Shown one piece after another: positions 1 to 9,087 of a stretch of 37,981 bases of DNA (positions are counted from its first letter, which is position 1; each line of letters opens with the position of its first letter). The stretch is taken from the NCBI GenBank assembly GCA_947244675.1, contig CAMXLV010000005.1:1-37981 (forward strand). Reading direction: 5' to 3'. Made by a program: the position numbers and the translations under genes. The notes under the pieces were generated by a model. The model was not told where the DNA came from and did no database searches. It saw only the letters and a program-made list of their open reading frames with translations. Source of the stretch: an uncultured Clostridium sp. GTDB lineage: Bacteria > Bacillota_A > Clostridia > TANB77 > CAG-508.

Positions 1-18
1 ATATAGTAATTTAAAAGA

Positions 19-58
19 AAAAACAATATCCAAAACATAAGTTTTGGATATTGTTTTT
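19..58. terminator. Bidirectional hairpin terminator
   Basis: The arms at 19-36 and 41-58 form a perfect 18-bp stem with a 4-base loop, with A-runs on the left and T-runs on the right, so it can end transcription from both sides. It lies just after the stop of the minus-strand zinc-ribbon gene. Confidence 0.8.
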
Positions 59-63
59 CTTAA

Positions 64-228
64 CTAATTGTTTCTTTGTTGTTTTCTGGCTTGTCTGCAA
101 GCTGGACATCTTAATGGTTGATTTTCAAAACCTTTTTCAGCATAAAATGCTTGTTCACCAGCTGTAAATACAAATTCATTGCCACAATCTTTACAAGTAA
201 GAGTAATATCTTCGTAATTGTTTTCCAT
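64..228 (-). CDS. Small zinc-ribbon protein
   Basis: This 54-residue protein begins MENNYEDITLTCKDCG and has two cysteine pairs, CKDC near residue 12 and CPAC near residue 42, separated by FVFTAGEQAFYAEKGF. This is the pattern of the small probable zinc-ribbon family found alone in many Firmicutes. It should bind one zinc ion; its cellular role is not known. The start is well supported by the ribosome site AAAGGAGG a few bases upstream. The stop is TAG, which shows that TAG acts as a stop in this genome. A possible promoter lies at 344-372. Confidence 0.85.
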   Translation of the reverse strand: MENNYEDITLTCKDCGNEFVFTAGEQAFYAEKGFENQPLRCPACRQARKQQRNN

Positions 229-343
229 GATAAAATCCTCCTTTATTATAGATTTGAATTAACTTTTTACTAACCAATCTATTAAAAGAAGGGAAATAGT
301 CTAAAAATAAATTCATTTATAGTTCTTTTATAAGAACACATTT

Positions 344-372
344 AGTATAACATTTTTTGGAAAGAAAAACAA
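344..372 (-). promoter_or_regulatory. Sigma-A-like promoter of the zinc-ribbon gene
   Basis: On the minus strand TTGTTT (372-367) and TATACT (349-344) are separated by 17 bases. A short palindrome with GTTCTT/AAGAAC arms (about 323-338) lies near the expected start of the transcript. Between this and the yabG promoter (to about 460) I see nothing else. Confidence 0.45.
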
Positions 373-464
373 GTGTATTCTTGTTTTTTGTATGAGTTTT
401 TTTGTTGGATTGAGAACAAAAGGAGCATGATTAGAATTTTTCTATACTTTCATTTGAAAAAAGC

Positions 465-492
465 ACCAACTGACAAATTTTGACATAGAATA
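465..492 (+). promoter_or_regulatory. Sigma-K-like promoter of yabG
   Basis: AC at 465-466, then 17 bases, then CATAGAATA at 484-492. This fits the sigma-K pattern AC-N16/17-CATANNNTA. yabG of Bacillus subtilis is made late in the mother cell under sigma-K, so the match is biologically sensible. Confidence 0.5.
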
Positions 493-521
493 TAATAGCC
501 AAAAATCAGAGGTGAAAAATA

Positions 522-1380
522 ATGAGTAAAATAAAAAAAGGAGATATTGTAGCAAGAAAGTCTTATGGAAAAGACATTATATTTGTTGTCAAAAATATCT
601 TAAATACCAAAAAAGAAAAAATTGTCCTTTTAAAAGGAATGGTAGATAGAATTGAAGCAGATAGTTACCTAGAAGACTTGGAAAAAGTAGACAAACAAAT
701 GATAAACGAAAAAATGGAAGCATTACATGATAGAATGAACCATAAAATTGGAATAAAAAAAGAAAACAGAAGTATAAATGACTATCGAATAGGAATTTTA
801 ACACCAAGTTATCAAAACAAAGAAAAAATCGTAACAGGAAAAATATTGCATTTAGATGGAGATAAAAAATATAGTCAAAAATCATACTACTATTACAAAA
901 AAATAGGGCTAAATGCTGTTGTTAAAAATATACCAGAATATAAGCAACCAAGAGTAGTTTATTCATTATTACAAATCTATCGACCAGATATCTTAGTTAT
1001 AACAGGACATGATGGGATGATAAAAAGAGGAACAGATTATCACAATCTGTATAATTATAGAAATTCTAAATATTTTATCCAAACTGTAAAAGAAGCAAGA
1101 AAATATGATCAAGAAAAAAATAGCCATTTAGTAATTTTTGCACGGTGCTTGTCAAAGTTATTTTGAAGCTATCATTTCAGCTGGAGCCAATTTTGCTTCA
1201 TCACCTGCAAGAATACTAATAGATTTTTTAGATCCTTTAGTAATAGCAGAAAAAATTGCACTGACAGATCAATACAAATATGTTACAATAGATGATATTG
1301 CCAAAGAATTGAGAGATGGAAAAAATGGAGTAAGTGGAATTGGAGCCAATGGAAAAATGATAAAACAACAAAAGAACTAA
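522..1380 (+). CDS. yabG: Sporulation-specific protease YabG, with one CGG +1 shift
   Basis: YabG is a cysteine protease that trims spore coat and cortex proteins (in Clostridioides difficile, SipL, SpoIVA and CspBA). Two reading frames together give a normal YabG: 522-1142 carries the N-terminal region with VVYSLLQIYRPDILVITGHDGMI, and the second frame continues FAGACQSYFEAIISAGANFASSP to the TAA at 1380. The frames meet at the in-frame CGG at 1143-1145; dropping its C gives GCA GGT GCT (A-G-A) and a protein of about 285 residues. GACQS is a conserved family motif, so the break is not at a dispensable end. The gene lies upstream of veg and sipL, as in other spore formers. It could be a pseudogene, but the same extra C recurs in ten other genes. 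Confidence 0.9.
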
Positions 1381-1507
1381 TACTTAAAAATAACCCAACT
1401 TAATATTTTTGTAACAAAAATGTAACACAACTGTAAAACGAAATAAAAAAGCTGACATAACCATTGGAAATGTAAGGATACAGCAAAAAAACAAACAGTT
1501 CTATTTT

Positions 1508-1536
1508 TTGACATTTTATGCAACAGATGCTATAAT
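1508..1536 (+). promoter_or_regulatory. Strong sigma-A promoter of veg
   Basis: TTGACA (1508-1513), 17 bases, TATAAT (1531-1536): a perfect consensus. veg is highly expressed in Bacillus subtilis. The preceding stretch 1381-1507 contains nothing else that I recognise. Confidence 0.85.
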
Positions 1537-1566
1537 CACCCTAGTCTTAAGGGAGAAGGTGATGAC

Positions 1567-1863
1567 ATGATTTGTCGTACAGATATTGCAAATTTAAAAA
1601 CAGACATTATAGAAAAAGTTGGTCAAAAGATAATCGTGAAAGGGTCTTTGGGAAGAAGTAAAGCCTTTGAGAAAGAAGCTACTATAGAAAAAGCATATCC
1701 TAATATTTTTGTTGTAAAATATGAGGAAAATGATAGAAATGTTACTTATAGTTATACTGACATATTAACAAGAACAGTAGAAGTAGAAGTGTTTGATGGA
1801 GAAGCATATTCACCATTAATACCACCAGCAGAAGAAAACAAAAGAAAAAGAATAGAAGTATAA
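1567..1863 (+). CDS. veg: Veg family protein
   Basis: This is a 98-residue protein of the Veg family (DUF1021), small conserved Firmicutes proteins linked to biofilm formation and spore outgrowth. The family pattern is visible: an N-terminal stretch TDIANLKTDIIEKVGQKI, then KGSLGRSKAFEKEATIEKAYPNIFVVKYE, and the conserved end of the fold VTYSYTDILTRTVEVEVF. An SD-like GGAGAAGGTGATG sequence precedes the ATG. Its place between yabG and the sporulation gene sipL matches the yabG-veg order of Bacillus subtilis. Its own consensus promoter and a downstream hairpin suggest a single-gene transcript. Confidence 0.9.
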   Translation: MICRTDIANLKTDIIEKVGQKIIVKGSLGRSKAFEKEATIEKAYPNIFVVKYEENDRNVTYSYTDILTRTVEVEVFDGEAYSPLIPPAEENKRKRIEV

Positions 1864-1871
1864 AAATAGAA

Positions 1872-1908
1872 AAGGATGTACTCTTAGTGGAGGAACATCT
1901 TTTTTTCT
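1872..1908 (+). terminator. Terminator after veg
   Basis: AAGGATGT (1872-1879) pairs with ACATCTTT (1895-1902), followed by a T-run. It separates veg from sipL. Confidence 0.6.
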
Positions 1909-1912
1909 TTTG

Positions 1913-1941
1913 TCATAAAAACGTTTAACGTCTCATAAATA
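1913..1941 (+). promoter_or_regulatory. Sigma-E-like promoter of sipL
   Basis: TCATAAA (1913-1919), 14 bases, CATAAATA (1934-1941). This resembles the mother-cell sigma-E pattern (KMATATT-N13/14-CATACAMT). Early mother-cell expression is expected for sipL and yunB. Confidence 0.45.
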
Positions 1942-1973
1942 TGTAAAAAGAAAAAAACAAGGAGGAAAACAAA

Positions 1974-3521
1974 ATGATATTAGAAACGGTAAACGAAAAT
2001 TTATGTGTAAATAAATTAATGGCAAGCAAAAAAGACATCATTATGGTGGAAGGAGAAATGATTGTACCAGATGCAAAACCAGATATTTTAAGTACAATTT
2101 GTACAAGTGGGGTAATATGTTTATACAAAAAAGAAGTACTAGACGAAAAAGTAAAAATGGAAGGAAATATAAATACATATATTATGTATTTAGCAGATGA
2201 TACAAAGGATAAAGTAAGAGGAATTAATACTAGTTTAGATTTTTCTGAGATGATCCCAGTTAGCAACAGCAAAGAAGGAATGGAATCTTTAATACAAGCG
2301 AAACTAAAATCTATTGAATGTAAAGTGATTAATGGAAGAAAAATAGGAATAAAAGCAACTTTAGAAGTCGAAATTAAAATTTACGCTAAAGAAGAAGTAG
2401 AAATTATTAACAACATTCCTAATGCTGAGAACATTCAGATGTTAAAAGAAGATCTATGTGTAAATTCTTTAGTAGGAATGGGAGAAAACAAAATATATAC
2501 AAAGGATACCATTTCTATTGATAATATTGATAACCTGGCCGAAATTTTAAAGGCAGATATAGCAATTGTGGATAAAGATATAAAACTTAGTTATAATAAA
2601 ATATTAGCAAAAGCAGAAGCAAAAATAAAAATTATGTATTTAACAGAAGATAATCGTATTAATTTAGTGGAGAGTAAAATACCAATAGTAGGGTTTGTAG
2701 ATATTGCCAATGTAACAGAAGAAAACATTTGTGACTTAAATTATGAAATTAAAAATATGATATTAAAACCAAATGCTCCAGAAGAACATTCTATTTATAT
2801 GGAATTAGAAATTGGTGTTTCTGCTTTTTGTTATGAAGAAAAACAAATAAATTTGATACAAGATTTATATAGTCCTTGTGAAAACTTAGCATTCAACAAA
2901 AAGAAAATAACAACCATAACCAATAAGCAAACTAGAAAAGAAATAAAACAAATAAGAGAAAAAATAGAAATAGAAGGAATGGAAAATAAAAATATTATTG
3001 ATGTAGACATTAATCCTATCATAGAAAAGCAAGAAAATAGCAATCATCGAATTTTTTATACTGGAAATTTAGAAATTAATTTTGTATTAGCTGATAAAGA
3101 ACTACAAATGGAAGTAAGGAATAGTAAAATTCCATTTGAATATGCAGTAGAAGGAGTAGAAGATGCAGAAAATACGAATGCTAGACTAGAAATGGAAGTG
3201 GCTAGTAATGATTTTATGGTACAAGATGGAGGAATGGTCACCAGTAATATTGATTTAGTAATGAACAATCAATTAGACAAAAATACAAACTTAAATATTA
3301 TGAATGAGATCCAAACCAATGGAGAAAGAGAAGAACAAGACTATAGCTTAATTTTATATATCGTAAAAAAAGGAGATACTTTATGGAATATTGCTAAAAA
3401 ATATGGAAGTACAGTAGAAGATATTGTAAGAACAAATGGAATAGAAGATGCCAACAAAATTGAAATAGGACAAAAATTATTCATTCCACACTATGTAAAA
3501 ACGAGGATAGCCTATGCCTAA
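1974..3521 (+). CDS. sipL: SpoIVA-interacting coat morphogenesis protein SipL (DUF3794 + LysM)
   Basis: This 515-residue protein has repeated DUF3794 (SipL/SPOCS) modules over residues 1-400 and a C-terminal LysM domain, visible as YIVKKGDTLWNIAKKYG and ending IGQKLFIPHY. In Clostridioides difficile SipL (about 520 residues) binds the coat ATPase SpoIVA through its LysM domain and is needed to place the coat around the forespore; it is the clostridial counterpart of SpoVID. The start follows the ribosome site AAGGAGG. The stop overlaps the start of yunB by 8 bases (ATG at 3514), so the two are probably translated from one mother-cell transcript. There is no CGG in frame. Confidence 0.9.
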   Translation: MILETVNENLCVNKLMASKKDIIMVEGEMIVPDAKPDILSTICTSGVICLYKKEVLDEKVKMEGNINTYIMYLADDTKDKVRGINTSLDFSEMIPVSNSKEGMESLIQAKLKSIECKVINGRKIGIKATLEVEIKIYAKEEVEIINNIPNAENIQMLKEDLCVNSLVGMGENKIYTKDTISIDNIDNLAEILKADIAIVDKDIKLSYNKILAKAEAKIKIMYLTEDNRINLVESKIPIVGFVDIANVTEENICDLNYEIKNMILKPNAPEEHSIYMELEIGVSAFCYEEKQINLIQDLYSPCENLAFNKKKITTITNKQTRKEIKQIREKIEIEGMENKNIIDVDINPIIEKQENSNHRIFYTGNLEINFVLADKELQMEVRNSKIPFEYAVEGVEDAENTNARLEMEVASNDFMVQDGGMVTSNIDLVMNNQLDKNTNLNIMNEIQTNGEREEQDYSLILYIVKKGDTLWNIAKKYGSTVEDIVRTNGIEDANKIEIGQKLFIPHYVKTRIAYA

Positions 3522-4232
3522 AATATATTCTAGACCACGTATTAGAATTCCTCGAATTATTATGCAATCTAAAAAAAGAATAAAAAATCCAAAAGCAAAG
3601 AAAATGACTACAATTGTAGTCATTTTAATCATAGCATTTTCTACTGCTAAACTAATATTAGATGCTGTACTTCCTATTTTTGATACTTTATGTGAAAATA
3701 GAGCAAAATCAATAGCAACATTAGTATCAAATGAACAAGCAACCAATGTTATGAAACAACATAGCTACGATGAATTATTTACAATAGAAAAAGACAATAA
3801 TGGAAACATTAGTATGATAAAAGCAAATGTAATTGCTATTAATGAAATTATCTCAGATGTTGCCAATAAAATACAAGAAGAAATTGACAATCGAGGAAGA
3901 GAAGATGTACAAATTGCTATGCGGAAGTTTCACAGGATTTAAAATGTTAGCAGGAAGAGGACCACGGTGTAAAAATAAGGATATCCTCTATTGGAGATGT
4001 AGAAACAGATCTTAGAAGTGAATTTGTTTCCCAAGGGATTAATCAGACAATGCATCGTGTCTATTTACAAGTAGAATGTGAAGTGAATATATTAACACCA
4101 TTTGACAATATAGAAAAGAAAATAACCAATCAAGTATTATTAATGGAAAATGTAATAGTAGGAAATATTCCAAATACATATTACAATTTAGAGGGGATTC
4201 ATAAAGAAGATATTTTGGAAGTAATAGAATAA
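3514..4232 (+). CDS. yunB: Sporulation protein YunB, with two CGG +1 shifts
   Basis: YunB is a sporulation protein made in the mother cell under sigma-E in Bacillus subtilis; its biochemical role is unknown. The protein has one N-terminal membrane segment (TTIVVILIIAFSTAKLILDAVLPIF) and a conserved soluble domain. It is split over three frames: the first ends VQIAM, the second reads GSFTGFKMLAGRGP, and the third reads GVKIRISSIGDVETDLRSEFVSQGINQTMHRVYLQVECEV to TAA at 4232. The joints are in-frame CGG codons at 3922-3924 and 3965-3967; dropping the C at each gives a continuous protein of about 238 residues, the usual family size. Two independent one-base insertions 43 bases apart, both repaired the same way, are hard to explain as random decay. 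Confidence 0.88.
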
Positions 4233-4329
4233 AATTTTTAGATTTTTTTGAATCATTTTAAGAAGGAAAAAAAGACTGTAAGTGAAGAAAAATGAAGTAA
4301 AATGGTGGATTTTGGAAAGAAAAAAATGG

Positions 4330-4358
4330 TTGACGAATTGCCAAAAATATGATATACT
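4330..4358 (+). promoter_or_regulatory. Sigma-A promoter of the surface-protein pair
   Basis: TTGACG (4330-4335), 17 bases, TATACT (4353-4358), about 50 bases before the start at 4410. Confidence 0.7.
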
Positions 4359-4409
4359 GGAAATGTTATGTATGATAGTTATTTTTAAAAGAAGGAGAGG
4401 AATTAATTT

Positions 4410-7400
4410 ATGAAATTAAAAAAACTAATCACAGGAATGTTATTAATGACAATTCTTATTGCACAAATTAGTATCATCCCATTTAACAATTTTGTGTATG
4501 CACAAGATGTGCAAACTCAAAACAGTGAAAAATTTCATTATCAACAATTAGATAGTGTTGCAAAAAAAATATATGATGGAATTTATGACATGTATACACA
4601 AGGAATTCTAAAAACAGGGGTACAAACTTTTGATTTAACAGAAGATGACAAATATGTAACCCAAGAACAACTTGAAAATTACATGAAAGGAAATACAGAA
4701 TTAAAAACAGCGATGAATGCAGCAAAATATGCATTCTATGTAGATCATCCAGAAGTTTTTTACGTAAATTTTTCAAATCTTACTCTTAGAGTAACAAAGG
4801 ATGCCCAAAATAGATATCATGCTAACCTAGGGGCAGGAAATTTAAAAAGTTATTATGTAGAAGGATTTACAGATCAACAACAAGTACAAGAGGCAATTAC
4901 ACAATTTGAAGCTCGTGTAGATGAAATAGCAGAAAATACAAAAAAATTAACAGTAGAAGAAAATAAAAATTTAACAGCAGAACAAATAAAGTATGTACAT
5001 AACCAAATAATTTACAATACATCTTATCGATTAGAATCTGATTGTGATGAGGGAAATGAAGGATTTTTAGGGACTCCTTATGGAGCATTAGTAAAAAAAC
5101 AAGCAGTATGTGAAGGATATGCAAGATCATTAAAAGCAATTTTAGATAAAGTAGGAATTAATTGTATTTTAGTACAAGGAACACATCAATCTGAAGGTTC
5201 AGCAGCAGTTCCTCATATGTGGAACTATGTTCAAATAGAAAAAGAAACCTATACAAGAGCAACCGAAAAAATTTGGTATGCAGTAGATGCAACTTTAGAC
5301 GATCCATATGCACGTACTCACATTATTGAGGATAGTCCAGACAGAAAACCAGGAGATGACATAGTAGAAGGATTTGAAAATACAAGATATTGTCTTGTTG
5401 GAGTAGAAACAATGAGAAAAGAGCATATAGCATTAGAAACAGTAGAAGCAGCAGGAAATTATACATTCCAATATCCAGAACTATATGAAGAAGATTATGG
5501 AATTGACAATGTACATGATAAAGATGGATTATTAGTAAAATATAAACAAGATGGAACAGAAACAGAAGAATACAAATCAGGAGATTACTACATTAGTTAC
5601 AATGGTAAAGGATATAATGAAGCAGCAAAAGAAGGAAAATACATGATCATGAAATCTCATTATTATAAACCAGGAGATGAAGAATGGCAAGTAAGTCCAT
5701 GGGCTTATTTCTTACCAGATGTATATGCTGGAGGATTCAAAGATTATGGAGATCATATCTATTTGTATGTGCCAAACTCAGAATATGTTGAATTTGCAGT
5801 AACCACATTAGAACCAGGAGATTATATAACAGACATTACAAACTTAGCTTATAAAGGTGACGAGTCAGACTTTGTAGCAAGAACAGGAAAATTATACAAT
5901 CCAAGTGGAACATACAAAGGAAAGCCATATATAAAAACACAAACACCAGCACCAACAGCAACTCTTTCAGTAGGGCCAACCTATCATGTAGAAGTTACTT
6001 ATGATGATGACTTAAATCTAGCAGAAGGAGTAACAGAAGTTGGATATAGAATGGAATCAACAGGATCAACAGGAGCAGAGAAATCTGAGATAACAAACTT
6101 TGTATTTGATGGAAAACGTAAAGTAACATTTGATTTAAAATTTAGTCAAATGTATGCAGATGATGGTGCTAGCTATAGAATTTATGTTACAGGATTAATT
6201 GGGAAAAATAGTGGAAAAGAACCAGCAGAAATAACTTATGGAGCAGTTAATGACATTTCATGTTCTTTCCGAATGAATAAAGCAAAAAATTGGGAAGTAT
6301 TTGCAAGACCAATACTTATGGAAAATGAAGATTTATCTTTAAACGGATGGAAGACAAGTGATGGGGAAGAGGTATCAGAAAAATTAAAAAGTAGAATTGC
6401 ACTTGTTGCAACTAGAACAACAGCAAGTAAAAAAGAAGAAATGAACAACTTAATAGAAGAGGAATTACCAAGTCAAGAACTAATCACTAGTGAAACATAT
6501 AATATTTCATTAAATGTATGTAGAAAATATGTTGTAAAAACAGGACATAGACTAAGATTATCTCTTGGTTTCCCAGCAGGTTATGGACCAGATGATGCAG
6601 GTGTTACCTTTAAAGCTTACCACTTTATAACAAATGCAGCAGGAGAAGTAACAGGAGTAGAAGAAATACCATGCGTTATTACACAATATGGATTAATTGT
6701 TACATGTGATTCTTTTAGTCCATTTGCAATTGCTGTAGTGGAAAATGATGGAACACAAGTACCACAAGAAAAAAGTGTCATTGTATCAGCAGAAGAAGGT
6801 GGCGTAATTACTGGAGCAAGTAGAGAAGAAGGAAACATTATTACACTAAAAGAAAACGAAACAAGAGATTTAACTGTACAAGCAGAAGAAGGATATGAAA
6901 TAGAAACCATAACTGTTTGTGGAGAAGTAGTTGATATGACACAAATAGAAAATAAAGAAACAACTACTTTAAATATCAATTATGATAGTATTAAAGATGG
7001 AAACTGTATAGTTCATGCTACTTTTGTTGCTAAAGAAGTAATTGCAGCAGAAGAACAAAAAGGAGAAGTTGCAGTTATGCCAGTAGCAGAACCTACAACA
7101 GTAACTATTCCAACAGAAAGAATAGCAAGTACAAATAGACCATTAGTTATTAATGCAAAAGTAGATGAAGTAGAAGGAACAATATATACTTATCAATGGT
7201 ATAAAGATGGTGTAAAATTAGAAGGAAAAACCAATAAAACTTTAACAATTGATGAAGTAAGTAAAAATGATGCAGGTAGCTATACAGTAAAAGTTACAAC
7301 AACAATAGGAACAACTAGTGAAGAAACACAAAGTAATGAATGTATAGTAACCGTTAGAGGATTTGAAATTTCTATGGAATCCAGTGATTTAGCAACAGAC

Positions 7401-8201
7401 TTACAAAAAATAAAACCAGGAGAAGAATTTGAAATAGCTATTAAAATGAATAATTTTACAAACATTGGAGAAGGATTAGTTTCTTTAACAGGACAATTAG
7501 AATATGATGCTAATTTACTAACATTAGGAGAAATTACACCTCAAAATGGATGGAAATTAAATAAAACAGATATGAATCCAGAAAATCACAAATTCGTAAT
7601 GGAAAATGATAATCGTGTAACATCTGATGGTGAATTAATGAGAGTTAAATTTACAGCAAAAGATGAAATTGGAGAAGAAGCAATAGAATCTATTATCAAA
7701 TTAAAAGGTGTTACAGCGAGTGGTGGATATGGTATAATAGGAGCAAGAGATGCACAAATTCCTATTAAAGTTCAAAAACCAGAACCAGAAAAAATTACAT
7801 CAGACATATATGTAGTAAATGATGAAGACAAAGACATTTCAAGAATAGCACCAAAAACAACAGTAGCACAATTTAAAACAAAAGTAGAAACAAAACAAGA
7901 AATGGTATTTTTAGATAAAGAAGGAAATACCTTAGGAGAAGATAATATCATTGCAACAGGAATGACAATTAAAGTAGGAGAAACACTAGAATATACTCTT
8001 GTTGTGACAGGAGATATTGATGGTGAAGAAGGAGACATCACAGTAAATGACCTTGCACAAGTAAAATTACACATAATTGAGTACAAAAAATTAACAGGAA
8101 TTGCTTTAAAAGCAGGAGATGTAGACAACGATGGAAGAATTACTATCAATGATTTAGCAAAAATCAAATTAGTGTTAATTGGCTCATTAGAAATAAATTA
8201 A
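4410..8201 (+). CDS. Secreted transglutaminase-like / Ig-like / cohesin / dockerin protein
   Basis: This is a 1263-residue secreted protein. Residues 1-31 form a signal peptide (KLKKLITGMLLMTILIAQ...VYA-QD). A transglutaminase-like domain follows with a plausible triad: Cys234 in AVCEGYA, His269 in PHMWNY and Asp293 in AVDAT. An Ig-like segment near residues 900-980 contains YTYQWYKDGVKLEG and NDAGSYTVKV. A cohesin-like fold follows (about 985-1110: IKPGEEFEIAIKMNNFTNIGEGLVSLTGQLEYD). The C-terminus is a dockerin with two calcium-loop repeats (GDIDGEEGDITVNDLAQVKL and GDVDNDGRITINDLAKIKL). Such modules assemble multi-protein complexes outside the cell, and the enzyme part may cleave or crosslink peptide bonds. 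No sugar-degrading domain is evident. The next gene encodes an anchored cohesin that could hold this dockerin. The exact activity is inferred. Confidence 0.85.
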   Translation: MKLKKLITGMLLMTILIAQISIIPFNNFVYAQDVQTQNSEKFHYQQLDSVAKKIYDGIYDMYTQGILKTGVQTFDLTEDDKYVTQEQLENYMKGNTELKTAMNAAKYAFYVDHPEVFYVNFSNLTLRVTKDAQNRYHANLGAGNLKSYYVEGFTDQQQVQEAITQFEARVDEIAENTKKLTVEENKNLTAEQIKYVHNQIIYNTSYRLESDCDEGNEGFLGTPYGALVKKQAVCEGYARSLKAILDKVGINCILVQGTHQSEGSAAVPHMWNYVQIEKETYTRATEKIWYAVDATLDDPYARTHIIEDSPDRKPGDDIVEGFENTRYCLVGVETMRKEHIALETVEAAGNYTFQYPELYEEDYGIDNVHDKDGLLVKYKQDGTETEEYKSGDYYISYNGKGYNEAAKEGKYMIMKSHYYKPGDEEWQVSPWAYFLPDVYAGGFKDYGDHIYLYVPNSEYVEFAVTTLEPGDYITDITNLAYKGDESDFVARTGKLYNPSGTYKGKPYIKTQTPAPTATLSVGPTYHVEVTYDDDLNLAEGVTEVGYRMESTGSTGAEKSEITNFVFDGKRKVTFDLKFSQMYADDGASYRIYVTGLIGKNSGKEPAEITYGAVNDISCSFRMNKAKNWEVFARPILMENEDLSLNGWKTSDGEEVSEKLKSRIALVATRTTASKKEEMNNLIEEELPSQELITSETYNISLNVCRKYVVKTGHRLRLSLGFPAGYGPDDAGVTFKAYHFITNAAGEVTGVEEIPCVITQYGLIVTCDSFSPFAIAVVENDGTQVPQEKSVIVSAEEGGVITGASREEGNIITLKENETRDLTVQAEEGYEIETITVCGEVVDMTQIENKETTTLNINYDSIKDGNCIVHATFVAKEVIAAEEQKGEVAVMPVAEPTTVTIPTERIASTNRPLVINAKVDEVEGTIYTYQWYKDGVKLEGKTNKTLTIDEVSKNDAGSYTVKVTTTIGTTSEETQSNECIVTVRGFEISMESSDLATDLQKIKPGEEFEIAIKMNNFTNIGEGLVSLTGQLEYDANLLTLGEITPQNGWKLNKTDMNPENHKFVMENDNRVTSDGELMRVKFTAKDEIGEEAIESIIKLKGVTASGGYGIIGARDAQIPIKVQKPEPEKITSDIYVVNDEDKDISRIAPKTTVAQFKTKVETKQEMVFLDKEGNTLGEDNIIATGMTIKVGETLEYTLVVTGDIDGEEGDITVNDLAQVKLHIIEYKKLTGIALKAGDVDNDGRITINDLAKIKLVLIGSLEIN

Positions 8202-8219
8202 AAAACCAAAGGAGAAGCT

Positions 8220-8978
8220 ATGAAAAAAATAGTAAAATTAAGTATAATTATGTTAGTGATAACAATTTGTATGGTAGGAAATACCTATGCAGCACTAAGC
8301 TGTGAAGTGAATATGAAAGCAAACAAAACAGAAATCAGTAAAAATGATGAATTTACTGTAGATGTAGATGTATCTAGTATACAATCAGAAAGAGGTATTA
8401 TATCTTTAGGAGCGACTTTAGAGTATGACAAAAGTAGCTTAGAACTAGTAAAGATGGAAGGAAAAAATACCTGGGAAACACCAGCAAATGGTATTTCTTA
8501 TAACAGCCAAAATGGAAAAATAGCGATTACAAGAGGTGGATTAGGAACAGAAAATGAAACTGTTTTTACCATAACATTTAAGGCAAAAGAAACAAGTAAG
8601 AAAAATTTAGTAGTAACATTAAAAGATATTACTGTAGCAGATGGAACTATGCCAGCAAAAATAGAACGTACCTATCAAAACATCACAGTAAAAGATGGAA
8701 CTGATAACGAAGCTCCTGATCCAGGAACTGATGAAGATAACAATAACAATAATACTAACACAGGAACAAACACAAATACAGATAAAAATAACAATATTAA
8801 TCAAGGAAATACAACAATAAATACAATTAATAAAAATACAGTAAGTAACAGTGGATTACCAAAAGCAGGAGATTTAACACAAGTTATTTTTATCGTATTG
8901 ATCATAGCAGGTGTTTTAGGAGCAGGAATTTTCTTTGTAAAAATCAAAAAAATTAATGAAAAAATAGACAAAGAATAA
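8220..8978 (+). CDS. Cell-surface cohesin-domain protein with LPxxG-type anchor
   Basis: This 252-residue protein has a signal peptide (KLSIIMLVITICMVGNTYA) and one cohesin-like domain at about residues 24-155, with EISKNDEFTVDVDVSSIQSERGIISLGATLEYD and ending in LKDITVADGT. A low-complexity Asn/Thr linker follows. The C-terminus has LPKAGD, a hydrophobic helix (VIFIVLIIAGVLGAGIFFV) and a positive tail, the layout of sortase-anchored proteins, although LPKAG differs from the classic LPxTG. It lies 18 bases after the dockerin-bearing gene and has its own SD (AAAGGAGAAGCTATG), so the pair is an operon. Its likely job is to display the dockerin protein on the cell wall. Sortase use is inferred; the helix alone could hold it in the membrane. 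Confidence 0.8.
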   Translation: MKKIVKLSIIMLVITICMVGNTYAALSCEVNMKANKTEISKNDEFTVDVDVSSIQSERGIISLGATLEYDKSSLELVKMEGKNTWETPANGISYNSQNGKIAITRGGLGTENETVFTITFKAKETSKKNLVVTLKDITVADGTMPAKIERTYQNITVKDGTDNEAPDPGTDEDNNNNNTNTGTNTNTDKNNNINQGNTTINTINKNTVSNSGLPKAGDLTQVIFIVLIIAGVLGAGIFFVKIKKINEKIDKE

Positions 8979-8984
8979 GAAGTT

Positions 8985-9027
8985 AAAAAACTAGAAATTA
9001 ACCAAAAGTTGATTTCTAGTTTTTTTA
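8985..9027 (+). terminator. Terminator after the cohesin gene
   Basis: A long stem (ACTAGAAAT..AAC with GTTGATTTCTAGT) is followed by a T-run at about 9021-9027. Confidence 0.8.
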
Positions 9028-9087
9028 AGAGAAACTGTTTGAAATAGGAAAAAAAGTTTGGTATAATAAAAAAATAAGGGAGGAAAA

